Source of the DNA: Legionella worsleiensis
GTDB lineage: Bacteria; Pseudomonadota; Gammaproteobacteria; Legionellales; Legionellaceae
Reading direction: 5' to 3'
Length of the DNA stretch: 64,000 nt
Assembly: GCF_001467535.1 (NCBI RefSeq)
Contig: NZ_LNZC01000007.1
Coordinates: forward strand, 1 to 64,000
Below, piece by piece: positions 8,515 through 17,714 of the stretch. The notes under the pieces are model-generated. The model was not told the DNA's origin and did no database searches. It was given only the letters and a program-made list of their open reading frames with translations. The position numbers were made by a program, and so were the translations under genes. Each line of letters begins with the position of its first letter. Position 1 is the first letter of the stretch.

Positions 8515-9642
8515 TCATCCGATGCGTGCAGTTGGTTTGTTGTTTTGCTCGATGCGGTTATTGAGCGCTTGAACAAACTCACGAACTGTGGTGATGGAGT
8601 TTTCCTCATTAGTAAGAATTGAATTTGCTCCACCTTTTTTGACAAATGAACGTATCATCTTACCTAATTCACCATTTCTTAATGCAGCGAGTTGCTCTAC
8701 AGTGATGCTAGAGGCATTGGTCGGATCCTTTATTGCTGATTTCAGCGCATTAACAGCATCTATTTTCTGTGTTTTACTGTGTCCTAAGCCTATGCAGAAA
8801 AAACTGTGTTTGTATTCATCGTGTTGCTCTCTTACTGTAGTGTATTTGTCCAGGTTCATGAGGAATGTATTTTTTTGAACCGGTAAAAACTTTGCATCAA
8901 GCTGTTCCCTAGACAATTCTTTAGTTGTCCTTTGACGCCCATTGGCTCCTGTAGTCGTTATTGCGTGATGAATTGCTATTACACTTTCGTTGGGTAATTT
9001 TTGAGCAGCAGAGTTGACGGCATCAATGTTGGGTTTTCCATCATCTACAACAACCACTTGACCAACCCATTCGGGTTTCTTGCTAAGAAAAGCGGTGAGT
9101 AATGTCCCTTTTTCGTGATCAGAATTACCATGTAAATATTTTATTACTACTCCAACGGCGTTTACCAGGCTAGTCTCTTGTTCTTTTGTTGCAGGAAGAT
9201 TGTTTTGACCTTCTTCAAATGCAATTCCTGCTTCAGTGTTTGCTATATTCAAAAGTGGTTTGTAACGATCGTTTGAAAAAAGCTCTCTGGTTATTTCATC
9301 AGTAGTTTTTGAATTACCATGGGTTATGATTTGTTGATCGAATTCCTGTTGAAATTCATAAGCTAATTCTCTTTCACGCCAAAGAATATCGCATGTTGAT
9401 ATGACCCCATGAACGGTTAATTCCTTGGTTTTTAAATATTCAATTAACCTTAAACGGTCATTTATCTGTTCCTGAGTAATTCGCATTGAGGTAAACAGGT
9501 AAACATCCAAGATTCCTTCAGCAATTAACTTTTCTATTAATACATCGTTATAGCGAATTGCGGAACTATCTCCAAAAATTAGGGTATTATCAACATCCAG
9601 CAGTGCGACAGGTTTTTTTAGCTCTTTTTTTGTGTAAGTCAT
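8515..9642 (-). CDS. HAD-like protein of unknown substrate
   Basis: 375 residues from the ATG at 9642, which has GGGG at the right distance; the open frame extends 14 codons upstream without a ribosome site. Near the start is VALLDVDNTLIF, the DxDxT motif of haloacid dehalogenase-fold hydrolases. FTSM follows, fitting motif II, and VVVDDGKPNIDAV fits the acidic motif IV. So it is probably a phosphatase or phosphotransferase. The C-terminal third is charged and ends with a small polar tail. No signal peptide is seen. It stands alone, which makes a translocated phosphatase conceivable, but this is inference. Confidence 0.7.
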   Translation of the reverse strand: MTYTKKELKKPVALLDVDNTLIFGDSSAIRYNDVLIEKLIAEGILDVYLFTSMRITQEQINDRLRLIEYLKTKELTVHGVISTCDILWRERELAYEFQQEFDQQIITHGNSKTTDEITRELFSNDRYKPLLNIANTEAGIAFEEGQNNLPATKEQETSLVNAVGVVIKYLHGNSDHEKGTLLTAFLSKKPEWVGQVVVVDDGKPNIDAVNSAAQKLPNESVIAIHHAITTTGANGRQRTTKELSREQLDAKFLPVQKNTFLMNLDKYTTVREQHDEYKHSFFCIGLGHSKTQKIDAVNALKSAIKDPTNASSITVEQLAALRNGELGKMIRSFVKKGGANSILTNEENSITTVREFVQALNNRIEQNNKPTARIG

Positions 9643-9771
9643 AAAATACCCCAATAAAGTTTTCTTAATTAGGATTATATTCAATTTTGCAATTAATGTC
9701 TATATTATGATCTTTTGGTTCAAAAATATATCTTTTGGCTGTGGGTTGATAAAAAATAGTAACTCATGAAT

Positions 9772-11106
9772 TTATTGTTTGCTGAATATAAGTACAAAAC
9801 TGACTGCGGGTATAATCATGCCAATCAACAGGATTGCTATGAATGAGCCTGATACTGGCACTGAATTTAATAGGTTATTGCCCATGAGTTTTTTTTCTTT
9901 AGACATCAGATAAGCCAGTAGCAAAAGACCGTAAAAGTGAAGTGAGTAAATGCTTATCCGCATTAGCAAAGAGGGAGTAAATCCTGTTGCTACGTAATCA
10001 AAGGGACAATTAATCAAAAAGAAACAAAACAACCAAGCTTTCGAAGGACGTTTTCCGGAAGTGTTTGTAGGTACCTCGTTGAACCAACACAAAGCCAGGG
10101 GCAGAATTAATAATGAGGAATAATAAATCCAACCCAGAGGACTAAGCAGCAGCATAAACACCAGAGTGAGGCAAAATCGGTAATGATTGATCAAATGGAT
10201 GCTGTTTTTTGGGGGAGAGCTCTTCAGCAACCAGTAATAAATACCGAGTACAAGGGGAAATACGAATAAATAAATCAGGTTAATTTGCTGCCGCATTTCA
10301 TTAGGTACATAATAGCTGAACGTAAACAGTCTAAATAAGAAACCGTAAATACTGGCATTCCAACTGTCGGCATACCAGCTTACTTGAGTCATAACGTTAA
10401 AGTAATCGAGATACAGTTGCGCACCATACAGGATAAAGGGAATGGCCCAAAAGCATAAGCATGAGCCAAGCATAATCAGTATTAGTTTAAATCGCCGTTC
10501 TGCCAATGCATAAAAAAACAATAATCCAGGAAACAGTTTGATTGAAATGATAGTTGCCCAAAAAATACCCGCCCAATAATAGTGTTTTTTTAAATAAAAA
10601 TGGTAACCGGCCATGACAAATAAAAACAATAATGAGCCTATTTGGCCTATAGCAAGATTCATGATGGTTGAAAAAAGCATCAAATAAAAAAGAGTCAATA
10701 AAAAACCATATTGGCTTAAACTTTTTTGATTCAAAACCATAGAAAAGCTTATTCGAGCGCCTATTAACCCAGAAATAAAAGACACAAGCAACCAACACAG
10801 CAGAGCTGGATGATAGCTCATCAATCCAAGAGGATAGGTTAGAATGAGGAAAAAAGGAGGACACAAATTATGAGGCAGTGTTCTGGGAACTGCTAGATAG
10901 TCGGCTGTTAAGGATGCGTATGGATTATTGCCATGACTTAATGCCTGTAAGGATGAATAAAAAGTACTGAAATCAAGTTTGAACTGATCGTTTATCGATA
11001 AATAACCAAGTAGTGTGTAAGTAATTAACACCCCTAAAATAATAATTGATTGCCCTATCGATTTTTTTATCAATTTAAAAAATTTAATCTGTTTGCTAGT
11101 ACCCAA
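9772..11106 (-). CDS. GT87-like integral membrane glycosyltransferase
   Basis: 444 residues with about ten hydrophobic segments. After the first helix comes KLDFSTFYSSLQAL..GNNPY, the acidic 'DF..FY....G..PY' signature of the DUF2029/GT87 family, which uses polyprenyl-phosphate sugars on the outer face of the inner membrane. KLFPGLLFFYALAERRFK in the middle is another family-like stretch. Only a TTG at 11106 (or ATC just before) can start this frame, because an in-frame stop lies 15 bases upstream. There is no clear ribosome site. Acceptor unknown; lipopolysaccharide or another glycan is possible. Confidence 0.75.
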   Translation of the reverse strand: MGTSKQIKFFKLIKKSIGQSIIILGVLITYTLLGYLSINDQFKLDFSTFYSSLQALSHGNNPYASLTADYLAVPRTLPHNLCPPFFLILTYPLGLMSYHPALLCWLLVSFISGLIGARISFSMVLNQKSLSQYGFLLTLFYLMLFSTIMNLAIGQIGSLLFLFVMAGYHFYLKKHYYWAGIFWATIISIKLFPGLLFFYALAERRFKLILIMLGSCLCFWAIPFILYGAQLYLDYFNVMTQVSWYADSWNASIYGFLFRLFTFSYYVPNEMRQQINLIYLFVFPLVLGIYYWLLKSSPPKNSIHLINHYRFCLTLVFMLLLSPLGWIYYSSLLILPLALCWFNEVPTNTSGKRPSKAWLFCFFLINCPFDYVATGFTPSLLMRISIYSLHFYGLLLLAYLMSKEKKLMGNNLLNSVPVSGSFIAILLIGMIIPAVSFVLIFSKQ

Positions 11107-11531
11107 GATTAGATTAAGTCAGGGTATCGTTCAACTGTATTTGTTAGTGTTGGTTGAATGCCATTGCTGGATAAATATCCTGCTTTCCAGATTTTTATCG
11201 AATATTCTCAAAATGTTTTCCGATAATCTATACCATCCAGCAATAGGACTGATTTTCGGGATGAACAGGAAAAAAAAATGTTATGGATGATGTGTTAAGT
11301 TATGGTTTGGAAAAAAAGATTTTAAATTGTCCTGATTGGTGTCATTAAACCAATCAGGCTATTTGTTTGCAACCGCTTTATTTTTTTGTAGAAATTAGGT
11401 TCTCTTGACAAGCCACGGCACGTAGGCAGAGGTGAATGACAACAGACCCTAAACATAATAATGTCAAAGAGTATCAGTCCATACGATCATCGCATGGGCT
11501 AATACTCAATGGCGTTTGAGCAAAGGCGGAG
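11107..11531. other. Intergenic region with two hairpins
   Basis: CCTGATTGGT (11331-11340) pairs with ACCAATCAGG (11349-11358) in a 10-bp stem, and the longer hairpin at 11469-11507 lies close to the fabI stop. The part near 11107 must hold the glycosyltransferase promoter. No coding sequence is convincing. A small RNA between the hairpins is possible but unsupported. Confidence 0.5.
11469..11507 (-). terminator. Probable fabI terminator hairpin
   Basis: On the minus strand GAGTAT plus AGCCCAT pair with the downstream ATGGACT and ATACTC arms around a short loop, allowing one G-U pair and one internal mismatch, then TTTGACATT follows. It is the only structured element shortly past the fabI stop. 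Confidence 0.45.
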
Positions 11532-12323
11532 TTATTGTCCTAATTCACTCATTGTAGAAACGGCATGGTACCCTGCGTCTACATGAACTACCTCACCGGT
11601 TATTCCGGATGCCAGGTCTGAACATAGAAATGCGGCGGTATTTCCTACCTCATCGGCAGTTACGTTTCTTTGCAGCGGTGTAATGTTTGCGTAGGCTGCC
11701 TGAATCTTACGAAAATCTTTAATTCCAGCTGCAGCGAGGGTTTTTATTGGACCTGCTGATATGGCATTAATTCTAAGTCCCCTTGGTCCGAGGCTTGCTG
11801 CGAGATAGCGGACAGCTGCTTCAAGGCTTGCCTTGGCTATACCCATTACATTGTAGTTTGGAACAGCTTTTTCAGCTCCATAATAGCTCAGCGTGAGGAT
11901 AGAGCCTTGAGTTTCTTGCATCATGGGTAATGCGGCCTGAGCCAGTCCTACCAGGCTGTAGGCGCTAATGTCGTGCGCTATTCTAAAGCCTTCTCTGTTG
12001 GAGCACTCGAGAAAATCACCGCTGATCTGATCGGCAGGGGCGTAGGCAACGGAGTGAATCAATACATCCAGTTTATCCCAGTGAGTCCCCAGATTGCGAA
12101 ATAAAGCGGTTATGTCTTCGTCTCGAGCTACATCACAAGGAAATGTGAGATTGGAATTAAACTCGGCGGCCATGGTTTCGACCCGAGACTGTAATTTTTC
12201 ATTTTGATACGTGAAGGCAAGCTCAGCGCCTTGAGCATGAAATGCTTTTGCAATTCCGTAAGCTATGGAACGATTACTTGCCAACCCGATTATTAATGCT
12301 TTTTTTCCAGATAAAAATCCCAC
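11532..12323 (-). CDS. fabI: Enoyl-[ACP] reductase (NADH) FabI
   Basis: Reduces trans-2-enoyl-ACP in the last step of each fatty acid elongation cycle, in the cytosol. The GTG at 12323 is chosen as start because AAGGAG precedes it at ideal spacing and it gives 263 residues, the usual FabI length; the frame continues upstream into udk. Visible are the NADH-binding [15 protein letters not shown] near the start and the catalytic Tyr-x6-Lys in YNVMGIAK, preceded by LSYYGAEK. Udk ends only 22 bases upstream on the same strand, so the two are co-transcribed. An essential lipid-synthesis gene in most bacteria. Confidence 0.97.
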   Translation of the reverse strand: MGFLSGKKALIIGLASNRSIAYGIAKAFHAQGAELAFTYQNEKLQSRVETMAAEFNSNLTFPCDVARDEDITALFRNLGTHWDKLDVLIHSVAYAPADQISGDFLECSNREGFRIAHDISAYSLVGLAQAALPMMQETQGSILTLSYYGAEKAVPNYNVMGIAKASLEAAVRYLAASLGPRGLRINAISAGPIKTLAAAGIKDFRKIQAAYANITPLQRNVTADEVGNTAAFLCSDLASGITGEVVHVDAGYHAVSTMSELGQ

Positions 12324-12345
12324 CGTAGTCTCCTTCGTAATGCGC

Positions 12346-12981
12346 TTATTTAGTAGTATGTGATGCGAGTAATTCACGCATTTTAGCTTGAATCATTTCT
12401 ATAGCAATTCTATTTTCACCACCACGTGGTACGATAATATCAGCATAGCGGCTTGATGGCTCGATAAATTGCAAATACATGGGTCTGACTGTGGTTTCGT
12501 ATTGATGAAGTACCGATTCAAAGGATCGATGACGCTCAACAACATCTCGTTTTAAACGGCGAGTCAGGCAAACGTCCAAGGGAGTGGACATAAAAATGCG
12601 AATATCCATAATTTCCCGCAGCGCTTTATCACTGAACAGTAAAATTCCTTCCAAAACAATAATTGCATGTTGCCCAATGGTTCTGGTTTCTGGCAGACGC
12701 AAATGTTTTGAATGAGAATAAATAGGAATATCGACAGCATTACCCGTTCTTAGTTGCCGAAGATGGTCGCATAGCAGGGCATGATCGAAGGAGTCTGGAT
12801 GATCGTAGTTTATTTTTTCACGATCAGCGAAGGGCATGTGACCATTGTCTTTGTAGTAAGCATCCTCCGAGATAACAACGACTTGTTCGGAGCCAAGTTC
12901 GCTTACAATAGTATTTGCCAGCAGGCTTTTACCTGATGCAGACGGTCCAGAAATTCCAATAATAATTGCTTGTTTGGTCAT
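12346..12981 (-). CDS. udk: Uridine kinase
   Basis: Phosphorylates uridine and cytidine to UMP and CMP with ATP or GTP, in pyrimidine salvage. The ATG at 12981 gives 211 residues, the normal length; a TTG nine codons upstream is less likely. The P-loop is GPSASGKS (residues ~12-19). [15 protein letters not shown] and the Arg-rich [10 protein letters not shown] follow in the order expected for Udk. It reads into fabI with a 22-base gap. Assignment is secure. Confidence 0.95.
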   Translation of the reverse strand: MTKQAIIIGISGPSASGKSLLANTIVSELGSEQVVVISEDAYYKDNGHMPFADREKINYDHPDSFDHALLCDHLRQLRTGNAVDIPIYSHSKHLRLPETRTIGQHAIIVLEGILLFSDKALREIMDIRIFMSTPLDVCLTRRLKRDVVERHRSFESVLHQYETTVRPMYLQFIEPSSRYADIIVPRGGENRIAIEMIQAKMRELLASHTTK

Positions 12982-13119
12982 AATAGTATCGTTTAAAATT
13001 TTGCGCAAATAGTAAAGCTATTTTGCGATAATTTCAATTAAATAGAGTGTTTTTCCTGCTTTTTAATCTTTGTTTTTCGTTTTATTCATTGATCCAATCT
13101 CAGCATCATACCCAGTATG

Positions 13120-13159
13120 CATCCTGGCAAAGTGACTATTGGAGCACTTTGTCAGGATG
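13120..13159. terminator. Stable 15-bp hairpin after the phosphatase gene
   Basis: CATCCTGGCAAAGTG pairs with CACTTTGTCAGGATG (one G-U pair) around a 10-base loop. It lies 24 bases past the stop of the 13184 gene and before udk. No T-run follows, so it may terminate or protect the 3' end. Confidence 0.5.
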
Positions 13160-13183
13160 ATTTCCTGTAATGACGCTTATTTT

Positions 13184-14809
13184 TCAGGATGCTGTGTTGA
13201 ATCGTTCCAGTACTTCATGAAGCGGTACACCTACAGATTCGGATGGTGGTTTAATCATTAATAAGGCGGATAAGGTAGCCGCGATATCTGTAGTATAAAC
13301 TGGTCTTGAAATCAGTTCGGGTTTAAATTTGGGATTTACAAACAATAAGGGCACGTAACTGTCGTATTGCCACGGAGTTCCATGCGAGACCCTGTCTTCC
13401 TGTTTATCATGATGTGATTGATAGGGTGGGGGAATGAAGTAAACATCTCCTGATCTGTAGGGGTAGGCCATTCGGTTTACCTTTTTTGTGAGCCAATTTT
13501 CAGAACTACGGGTAACTGGCAATGAATATGCCATGTATATGCCTTGCTGGTTGGTTAAAGCATTCGCTAAAAAATCACTCACATGAGACAGATTCAGCTT
13601 ATGATCTGCAATGATCTGATGATTCAGATAGACAAATGGCGGAGTGACGGACATCAGTGCATCTTTTGGGAGCTGGTATTCTTTGGTTAGCATCTCCCGT
13701 ACTGACTCTTCCAATGCCTGAACATCCAGAGGTTGTCCCTGAGGAATGTGATACTCTTTCAGGTATGCGGGGCTGTCACTGACACCATGATCTGCTGTTA
13801 ATATGATTAACGTATTCTCAAGACCAATCTGTTTATCAACTATAGATAGAAAATGCTCCAGTGTTTTATCCAGTTGCAGTAAATTGTCCTCTGCTTCAAG
13901 GCTGTTGGGACCAAATTGGTGTCCTATAGTATCTACAGCGGAAAAGCTGACTGCAAGGTAGTCGGTCTGATTATTTGAGCGCCCTATGCCTTCGTTGATT
14001 AAGAGTTGCTCGGCAAAATCTCCGGTCAACTGATCTGCTTTGGGGGTTCTGGATAAGGATTTGAAATAAGATTCTGAGGGTGGGTTGGTGATGTGATGAG
14101 GAAAAGTTTGGTTGAAGTCCCCATAATTTGCCTTAAACGGTTTTGTACGGCTGTTTTGGTAATAGGTCAAAGGTTGGCTGAGATTCCAGTCAAAGACCTC
14201 GGGTTTGTAATTTTTATTCCAGTTTTGAACCCACTGTGGATAGCTGGAGTAATAATAATCACTGGTAATAAAGCCCCCATTCATTTTATCAAACCAAAAT
14301 GCTTTACCTGAATGCCCCGCCAGGGTAATCGCAGCACGATCTTTTAACGAGACCGCAAAAACTTTTCCTTTATTAGCCAGGTTCATTTCATCACCCAAAG
14401 TCGTGCCTTGCATGTTTTTGGGGGAGCGACCTTCTAATGGCATCCTGGTGTGTTGAGTTGGTAAAATTTGGCTGTTTAAATCCTCCATGCAATAAACAAG
14501 GTGTTTGGATTTGCGGTCAAACCAATCATTATCAATCACACCGTGTAAAAAAGGATAACTACCAGTTGCTATAGTCGCATGACCAACACAGGTTGTGGTG
14601 TTTGCATGAGGATGATGGGTATTATTGAAGTTTAATCCATGGTTTAACAAATAATTAAAGCCTTTAGCACCAAATTGATGTTGATGGTGAGCCAGTAAAT
14701 CACCTCGAAGCTGATCAATGACGATTTGTAGGATCAGCTTGGGTTGGGCGCTATAGGAATAACTGTTAAACGCACACATTATCAGCAGAAATCGGAAAAA
14801 AATATTCAT
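13184..14809 (-). CDS. PafA-like alkaline phosphatase / phosphodiesterase, exported
   Basis: 541 residues with a signal peptide (MNIFFRFLLIMCAFNSYSYS). The metal-binding Asp is in LQIVIDQLRGD and the Thr nucleophile in TTTCVGHATIATGSYP, matching the PafA-type alkaline phosphatases and related nucleotide pyrophosphatase/phosphodiesterases, which use Thr instead of Ser. Further metal ligands appear in SAVDTIGHQFGP and ILTADHGVSDSP, and a final His in SHGTPWQYD. Length fits PafA (about 540). It is likely a periplasmic phosphate-releasing monoesterase. Single gene followed by a stable hairpin. Confidence 0.88.
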   Translation of the reverse strand: MNIFFRFLLIMCAFNSYSYSAQPKLILQIVIDQLRGDLLAHHQHQFGAKGFNYLLNHGLNFNNTHHPHANTTTCVGHATIATGSYPFLHGVIDNDWFDRKSKHLVYCMEDLNSQILPTQHTRMPLEGRSPKNMQGTTLGDEMNLANKGKVFAVSLKDRAAITLAGHSGKAFWFDKMNGGFITSDYYYSSYPQWVQNWNKNYKPEVFDWNLSQPLTYYQNSRTKPFKANYGDFNQTFPHHITNPPSESYFKSLSRTPKADQLTGDFAEQLLINEGIGRSNNQTDYLAVSFSAVDTIGHQFGPNSLEAEDNLLQLDKTLEHFLSIVDKQIGLENTLIILTADHGVSDSPAYLKEYHIPQGQPLDVQALEESVREMLTKEYQLPKDALMSVTPPFVYLNHQIIADHKLNLSHVSDFLANALTNQQGIYMAYSLPVTRSSENWLTKKVNRMAYPYRSGDVYFIPPPYQSHHDKQEDRVSHGTPWQYDSYVPLLFVNPKFKPELISRPVYTTDIAATLSALLMIKPPSESVGVPLHEVLERFNTAS

Positions 14810-15083
14810 TATTGTCTTTATTAGTAAGTAAACTCCGGGTTAAATTACCGCAATAAAGAAGAGTAATGCAACATAAAATTTGATTGCATGAGCTATTTTT
14901 TTTTCAATTCATTTCGTTAGGTTTTGTTAATTTTATTCAAATTTTTCTCATTAAAATCAATTGGTTGAAATTTAATTGGGTAGTGTAAGAAAAATACATG
15001 ACGTAAATGACTAATTGGTTTACACTGATTTTTGATGTGCGAAATTCATCAATCCTGTTAATAGAGTTTTAGGAGAATATTTT

Positions 15084-15848
15084 ATGTCTTTTGAGCTGGT
15101 AGCCTACAAATTATTAAAACAACGCATTATGGAAAGCATAGCAACATTGATTATTGCTCACGCACCTAGTGAAGAAGAAAAGAAGCGTCTACAACAGTTG
15201 ATTGCGGAACATTCATATTCAGCTTCAGATTCAGGTTCCGATGAAAAGTATCTTGAATTTCTCTGGAACAAATTGGAAAAAATTTCTGGCCCACGTCAAG
15301 TGCAATCCCGAGTTCTATTAAAAACAATTGAACTTCTTAATGGAGAGGATGATTTGCGTAAAGCGGCTCTTGTATTAAATACACTGGCTTTTTATATTCA
15401 TGAAAAAATAGTTGAAACATATAGCGGCATATGTTCTTTTGTAACAAGTCCTGATAGCAGCACATTAAAGCGTGGTTTGTATAATTCGCTTAATTTAAAA
15501 GACAATGTGCCAAATGATATCGATTTGGCTAAAATGTACGAAGCTTTGTTGGAATTTTTAAATCATCATGTTTATGTTGAAGGCTTTAGTCCCGAAGGTT
15601 ATTTACACATCCAACCTTTTGATATCAAAGAATACAGCGTCGAGGATGATATTAACGATTTAACTCTTAAACAGGCGCATGCAGTAATTAAAAATAACAA
15701 TGCAGCCAAGGTAAAGTACAAACAATCAGGCGGCTCGCTTAAATCCAGTTCCAGTATCTTTTCATCAAGTCCCTCGCAATCTTATTTACGGACGAGCTCA
15801 ACACCTTCAGCAGAACCAGTACCCATGCCATCAAGGCGATTTAGCTGA
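15084..15848 (+). CDS. Effector-like protein with Ser-rich C-terminus
   Basis: 254 residues, preceded by TTAGGAG at good spacing. The first ~210 residues are predicted helical and charged, with no signal peptide or membrane helix. The last ~40 residues are dominated by Ser and Pro (GGSLKSSSSIFSSSPSQS and onward to PMPSRRFS). A polar, Ser-rich, unstructured C-terminus is common in Dot/Icm substrates, so a translocated protein is plausible. No domain is recognised and no partner lies beside it. Confidence 0.7.
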   Translation: MSFELVAYKLLKQRIMESIATLIIAHAPSEEEKKRLQQLIAEHSYSASDSGSDEKYLEFLWNKLEKISGPRQVQSRVLLKTIELLNGEDDLRKAALVLNTLAFYIHEKIVETYSGICSFVTSPDSSTLKRGLYNSLNLKDNVPNDIDLAKMYEALLEFLNHHVYVEGFSPEGYLHIQPFDIKEYSVEDDINDLTLKQAHAVIKNNNAAKVKYKQSGGSLKSSSSIFSSSPSQSYLRTSSTPSAEPVPMPSRRFS

Positions 15849-15914
15849 TTGGGTGAGCATGGTATGGGTTGTTTTTTATAAAATGCAGATGTTAAAAAAA
15901 ACATCTCATCCGCA

Positions 15915-15955
15915 AAAAACGAGCCCATATCAGGTCTCGGTACGGGGCTGTTTTT
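15915..15955. terminator. Terminator between convergent genes
   Basis: AAAAAC-G-AGCCC pairs with GGGCTG-TTTTT, leaving an 18-base loop and a T-run in the right arm. A second perfect 9-bp repeat (TCTCGGTAC at 15935-15943, GTACCGAGA at 15962-15970) overlaps it and could form a competing fold. Confidence 0.6.
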
Positions 15956-16042
15956 CGTCTTGTACCGAGAGATGATCTCAATTCGAGATGATAACGGGTA
16001 AGCTCTTGCTGTGCTAAACCTGTTTTTAGGAAGAAAAAATTA

Positions 16043-16375
16043 TTATCGCTCGACAGGATAACCAAACATAGCCCAGTCCATTATTCCACCATTAACCGAA
16101 TAAACTTCCTGATAACCCAAATCTAGTAAACACTGCGCCGCATAAAGCGACCGAACACCGCTTCGGCAGTGCAGGTAAATGGGTTTGGATTTATCCGATA
16201 CTGAGTCGGCAATTCGTGATGCGATCTCATCTTTGGGAATATGCAAGGTTCCTGGTATCCGAATATCGTTACGTTCATCGTGCTCTCTGACATCAATCAA
16301 ACAGATATTTGATTGAGTATCCATTTTGTTTTTTAGCTCATGAACATCTACGGTATTAATCTCATGCTTTGTCAT
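16043..16375 (-). CDS. Rhodanese-domain protein
   Basis: 110 residues, a single rhodanese domain: LIDVREHDER near residue 27 and the active-site loop YLHCRSGVRS with Cys70 as the sulfur carrier, then a closing GGIMDWAMFGYP. It probably moves sulfane sulfur from thiosulfate or persulfide to an unknown acceptor in the cytosol. The gene overlaps the end of the upstream membrane protein gene by 14 bases, so the two are translationally coupled. The specific pathway cannot be read from the sequence. Confidence 0.9.
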   Translation of the reverse strand: MTKHEINTVDVHELKNKMDTQSNICLIDVREHDERNDIRIPGTLHIPKDEIASRIADSVSDKSKPIYLHCRSGVRSLYAAQCLLDLGYQEVYSVNGGIMDWAMFGYPVER

Positions 16376-16643
16376 AACGAATATCTCTCATTGATGGTCT
16401 GGTTAATGTTGAATGATGCAGCAGCCAATAAATTGTTGCAGTCAGCACACCACCTATTAACGTGGCAAATGCCCAGGTAGGAGCCGACACCAGAACAGGT
16501 TTTTGCCCTATTCTGTATAAATTTCCGGCATCTCGAGCTACGGCACCAGCAAAGATTACATGCAGCAGGCCATTGATTAAAGCAATTAAATAAAAAAAGG
16601 TTTCCAGCTGAGTACTGAACTGCTTGGCTAACTCCCCAATCAT
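16362..16643 (-). CDS. Small two-helix membrane protein
   Basis: 93 residues with hydrophobic segments at about 15-37 and 52-76 and a charged C-terminus (RDIRYDKA). It overlaps the rhodanese gene by 14 bases and follows the EamA transporter by 3 bases, so it belongs to a three-gene operon. Family not recognised. Its genes-in-line position suggests it could anchor the rhodanese at the membrane, but no motif proves that. A second open frame at 16372-16650 in another phase is a shadow. Confidence 0.75.
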   Translation of the reverse strand: MIGELAKQFSTQLETFFYLIALINGLLHVIFAGAVARDAGNLYRIGQKPVLVSAPTWAFATLIGGVLTATIYWLLHHSTLTRPSMRDIRYDKA

Positions 16644-16646
16644 TAA

Positions 16647-17543
16647 TCATGCTCCTTTAACGGGTATTGATTGTCTCCATGATAACAGAAAAATTGCAGA
16701 AATGACTAAAAGAATAGCCAGCGTTTGCATGGGGGAGGGGGCTTCACCGAAAACAAGATAACCCCAAAATAATCCCGTCAGGGCAACGACTCCACCGGTT
16801 AAACTGTAAAATACAGGACCAGCCAAACGTATTAGAGTAAAAAAAATCAAATACCCTATGCTGGATAAGATAATTTCCAACACAATAATTTGTTTCACAA
16901 AAGTAAATGGGCCTGCAAGGGAATAAAAAGCACCTTGGGATATAACGAGGGGAAAGAGCAGTACTGTTGCTGTAAGCAGCATGCCACTCGCAGCCTGAAG
17001 CGCATTAATTCCCCTGGGTTGTTTTATTCCTATATAAACCGAGCACAGCGCAAAACCAAAAGGACTCAACAACGCAAGCAATGTCCAGCCAGAATAAAAC
17101 CCGCTGGTATTTACTCCTATGATGCACATGATTCCTGTCATACCGAGTATTAATGCAAAAAATCGCCATCCATCCAATTGTTCCTGTTTTGTTACAAGAG
17201 CCAGTGGGTAGACCAAAAGAGGGACTGTATTAACTAGCACGGCAAGTAATCCTGCTGGTATATGGCTGGCAATGAAGTACATGTTGGTATTTGGAATAGC
17301 GATTCCTATCAAGCCGCAGATGAAAAAATAGGGATAGAACGACGGGTTGAAGAAGCTATGTTTTTGGGTTGCGATACAAATACAGGATAAAAGCAACGCA
17401 GGCCCCAAGGATTGCCAGAAGGCATAACCAAGTGGTGGTACTCCGTTGATCATGGCAAATTTAGCCAATGAGTAACCCGACCCCCAGATAAAACCTAAAA
17501 TAATCAGAAGCAGAAGTGCTTTGAAGGAGTTTAATTTATCCAT
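16647..17543 (-). CDS. EamA/DMT-family transporter
   Basis: 298 residues from the ATG at 17543; a GTG 18 codons upstream is less likely on length. Ten hydrophobic helices are arranged as two five-helix repeats, each with the family-type SGYSLAK...GVPPLGYAFWQS and GLFWGYLVFGE stretches. Members export amino acids or other metabolites across the inner membrane; substrate cannot be told. It is the first gene of the operon with the small membrane protein and the rhodanese. Confidence 0.88.
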   Translation of the reverse strand: MDKLNSFKALLLLIILGFIWGSGYSLAKFAMINGVPPLGYAFWQSLGPALLLSCICIATQKHSFFNPSFYPYFFICGLIGIAIPNTNMYFIASHIPAGLLAVLVNTVPLLVYPLALVTKQEQLDGWRFFALILGMTGIMCIIGVNTSGFYSGWTLLALLSPFGFALCSVYIGIKQPRGINALQAASGMLLTATVLLFPLVISQGAFYSLAGPFTFVKQIIVLEIILSSIGYLIFFTLIRLAGPVFYSLTGGVVALTGLFWGYLVFGEAPSPMQTLAILLVISAIFLLSWRQSIPVKGA

Positions 17544-17714
17544 AAACAGGTATGAGCATTGGTAATGTGGAATTGATAGATTATGACACTCAAGCACTTA
17601 AGAAGGCAATGCGTGCAGTTTGCAAGATCATGCCCGCAGCAAAAATCACTTTATCTTTCATTTTAACATGAACATAAGGTAACATCTGACCATTGCCAAA
17701 CTTAGAGAATACAG

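Noticed and set aside
11331-11358. Small RNA with a 10-bp hairpin in the gap before the glycosyltransferase gene
   Set aside because: Only one hairpin and no promoter or T-run in a consistent direction; kept as a note in the intergenic entry.
16372-16650. Alternative frame over the small membrane protein
   Set aside because: Cys/Arg-rich shadow. The other frame has two clean hydrophobic helices and overlaps the rhodanese gene properly.
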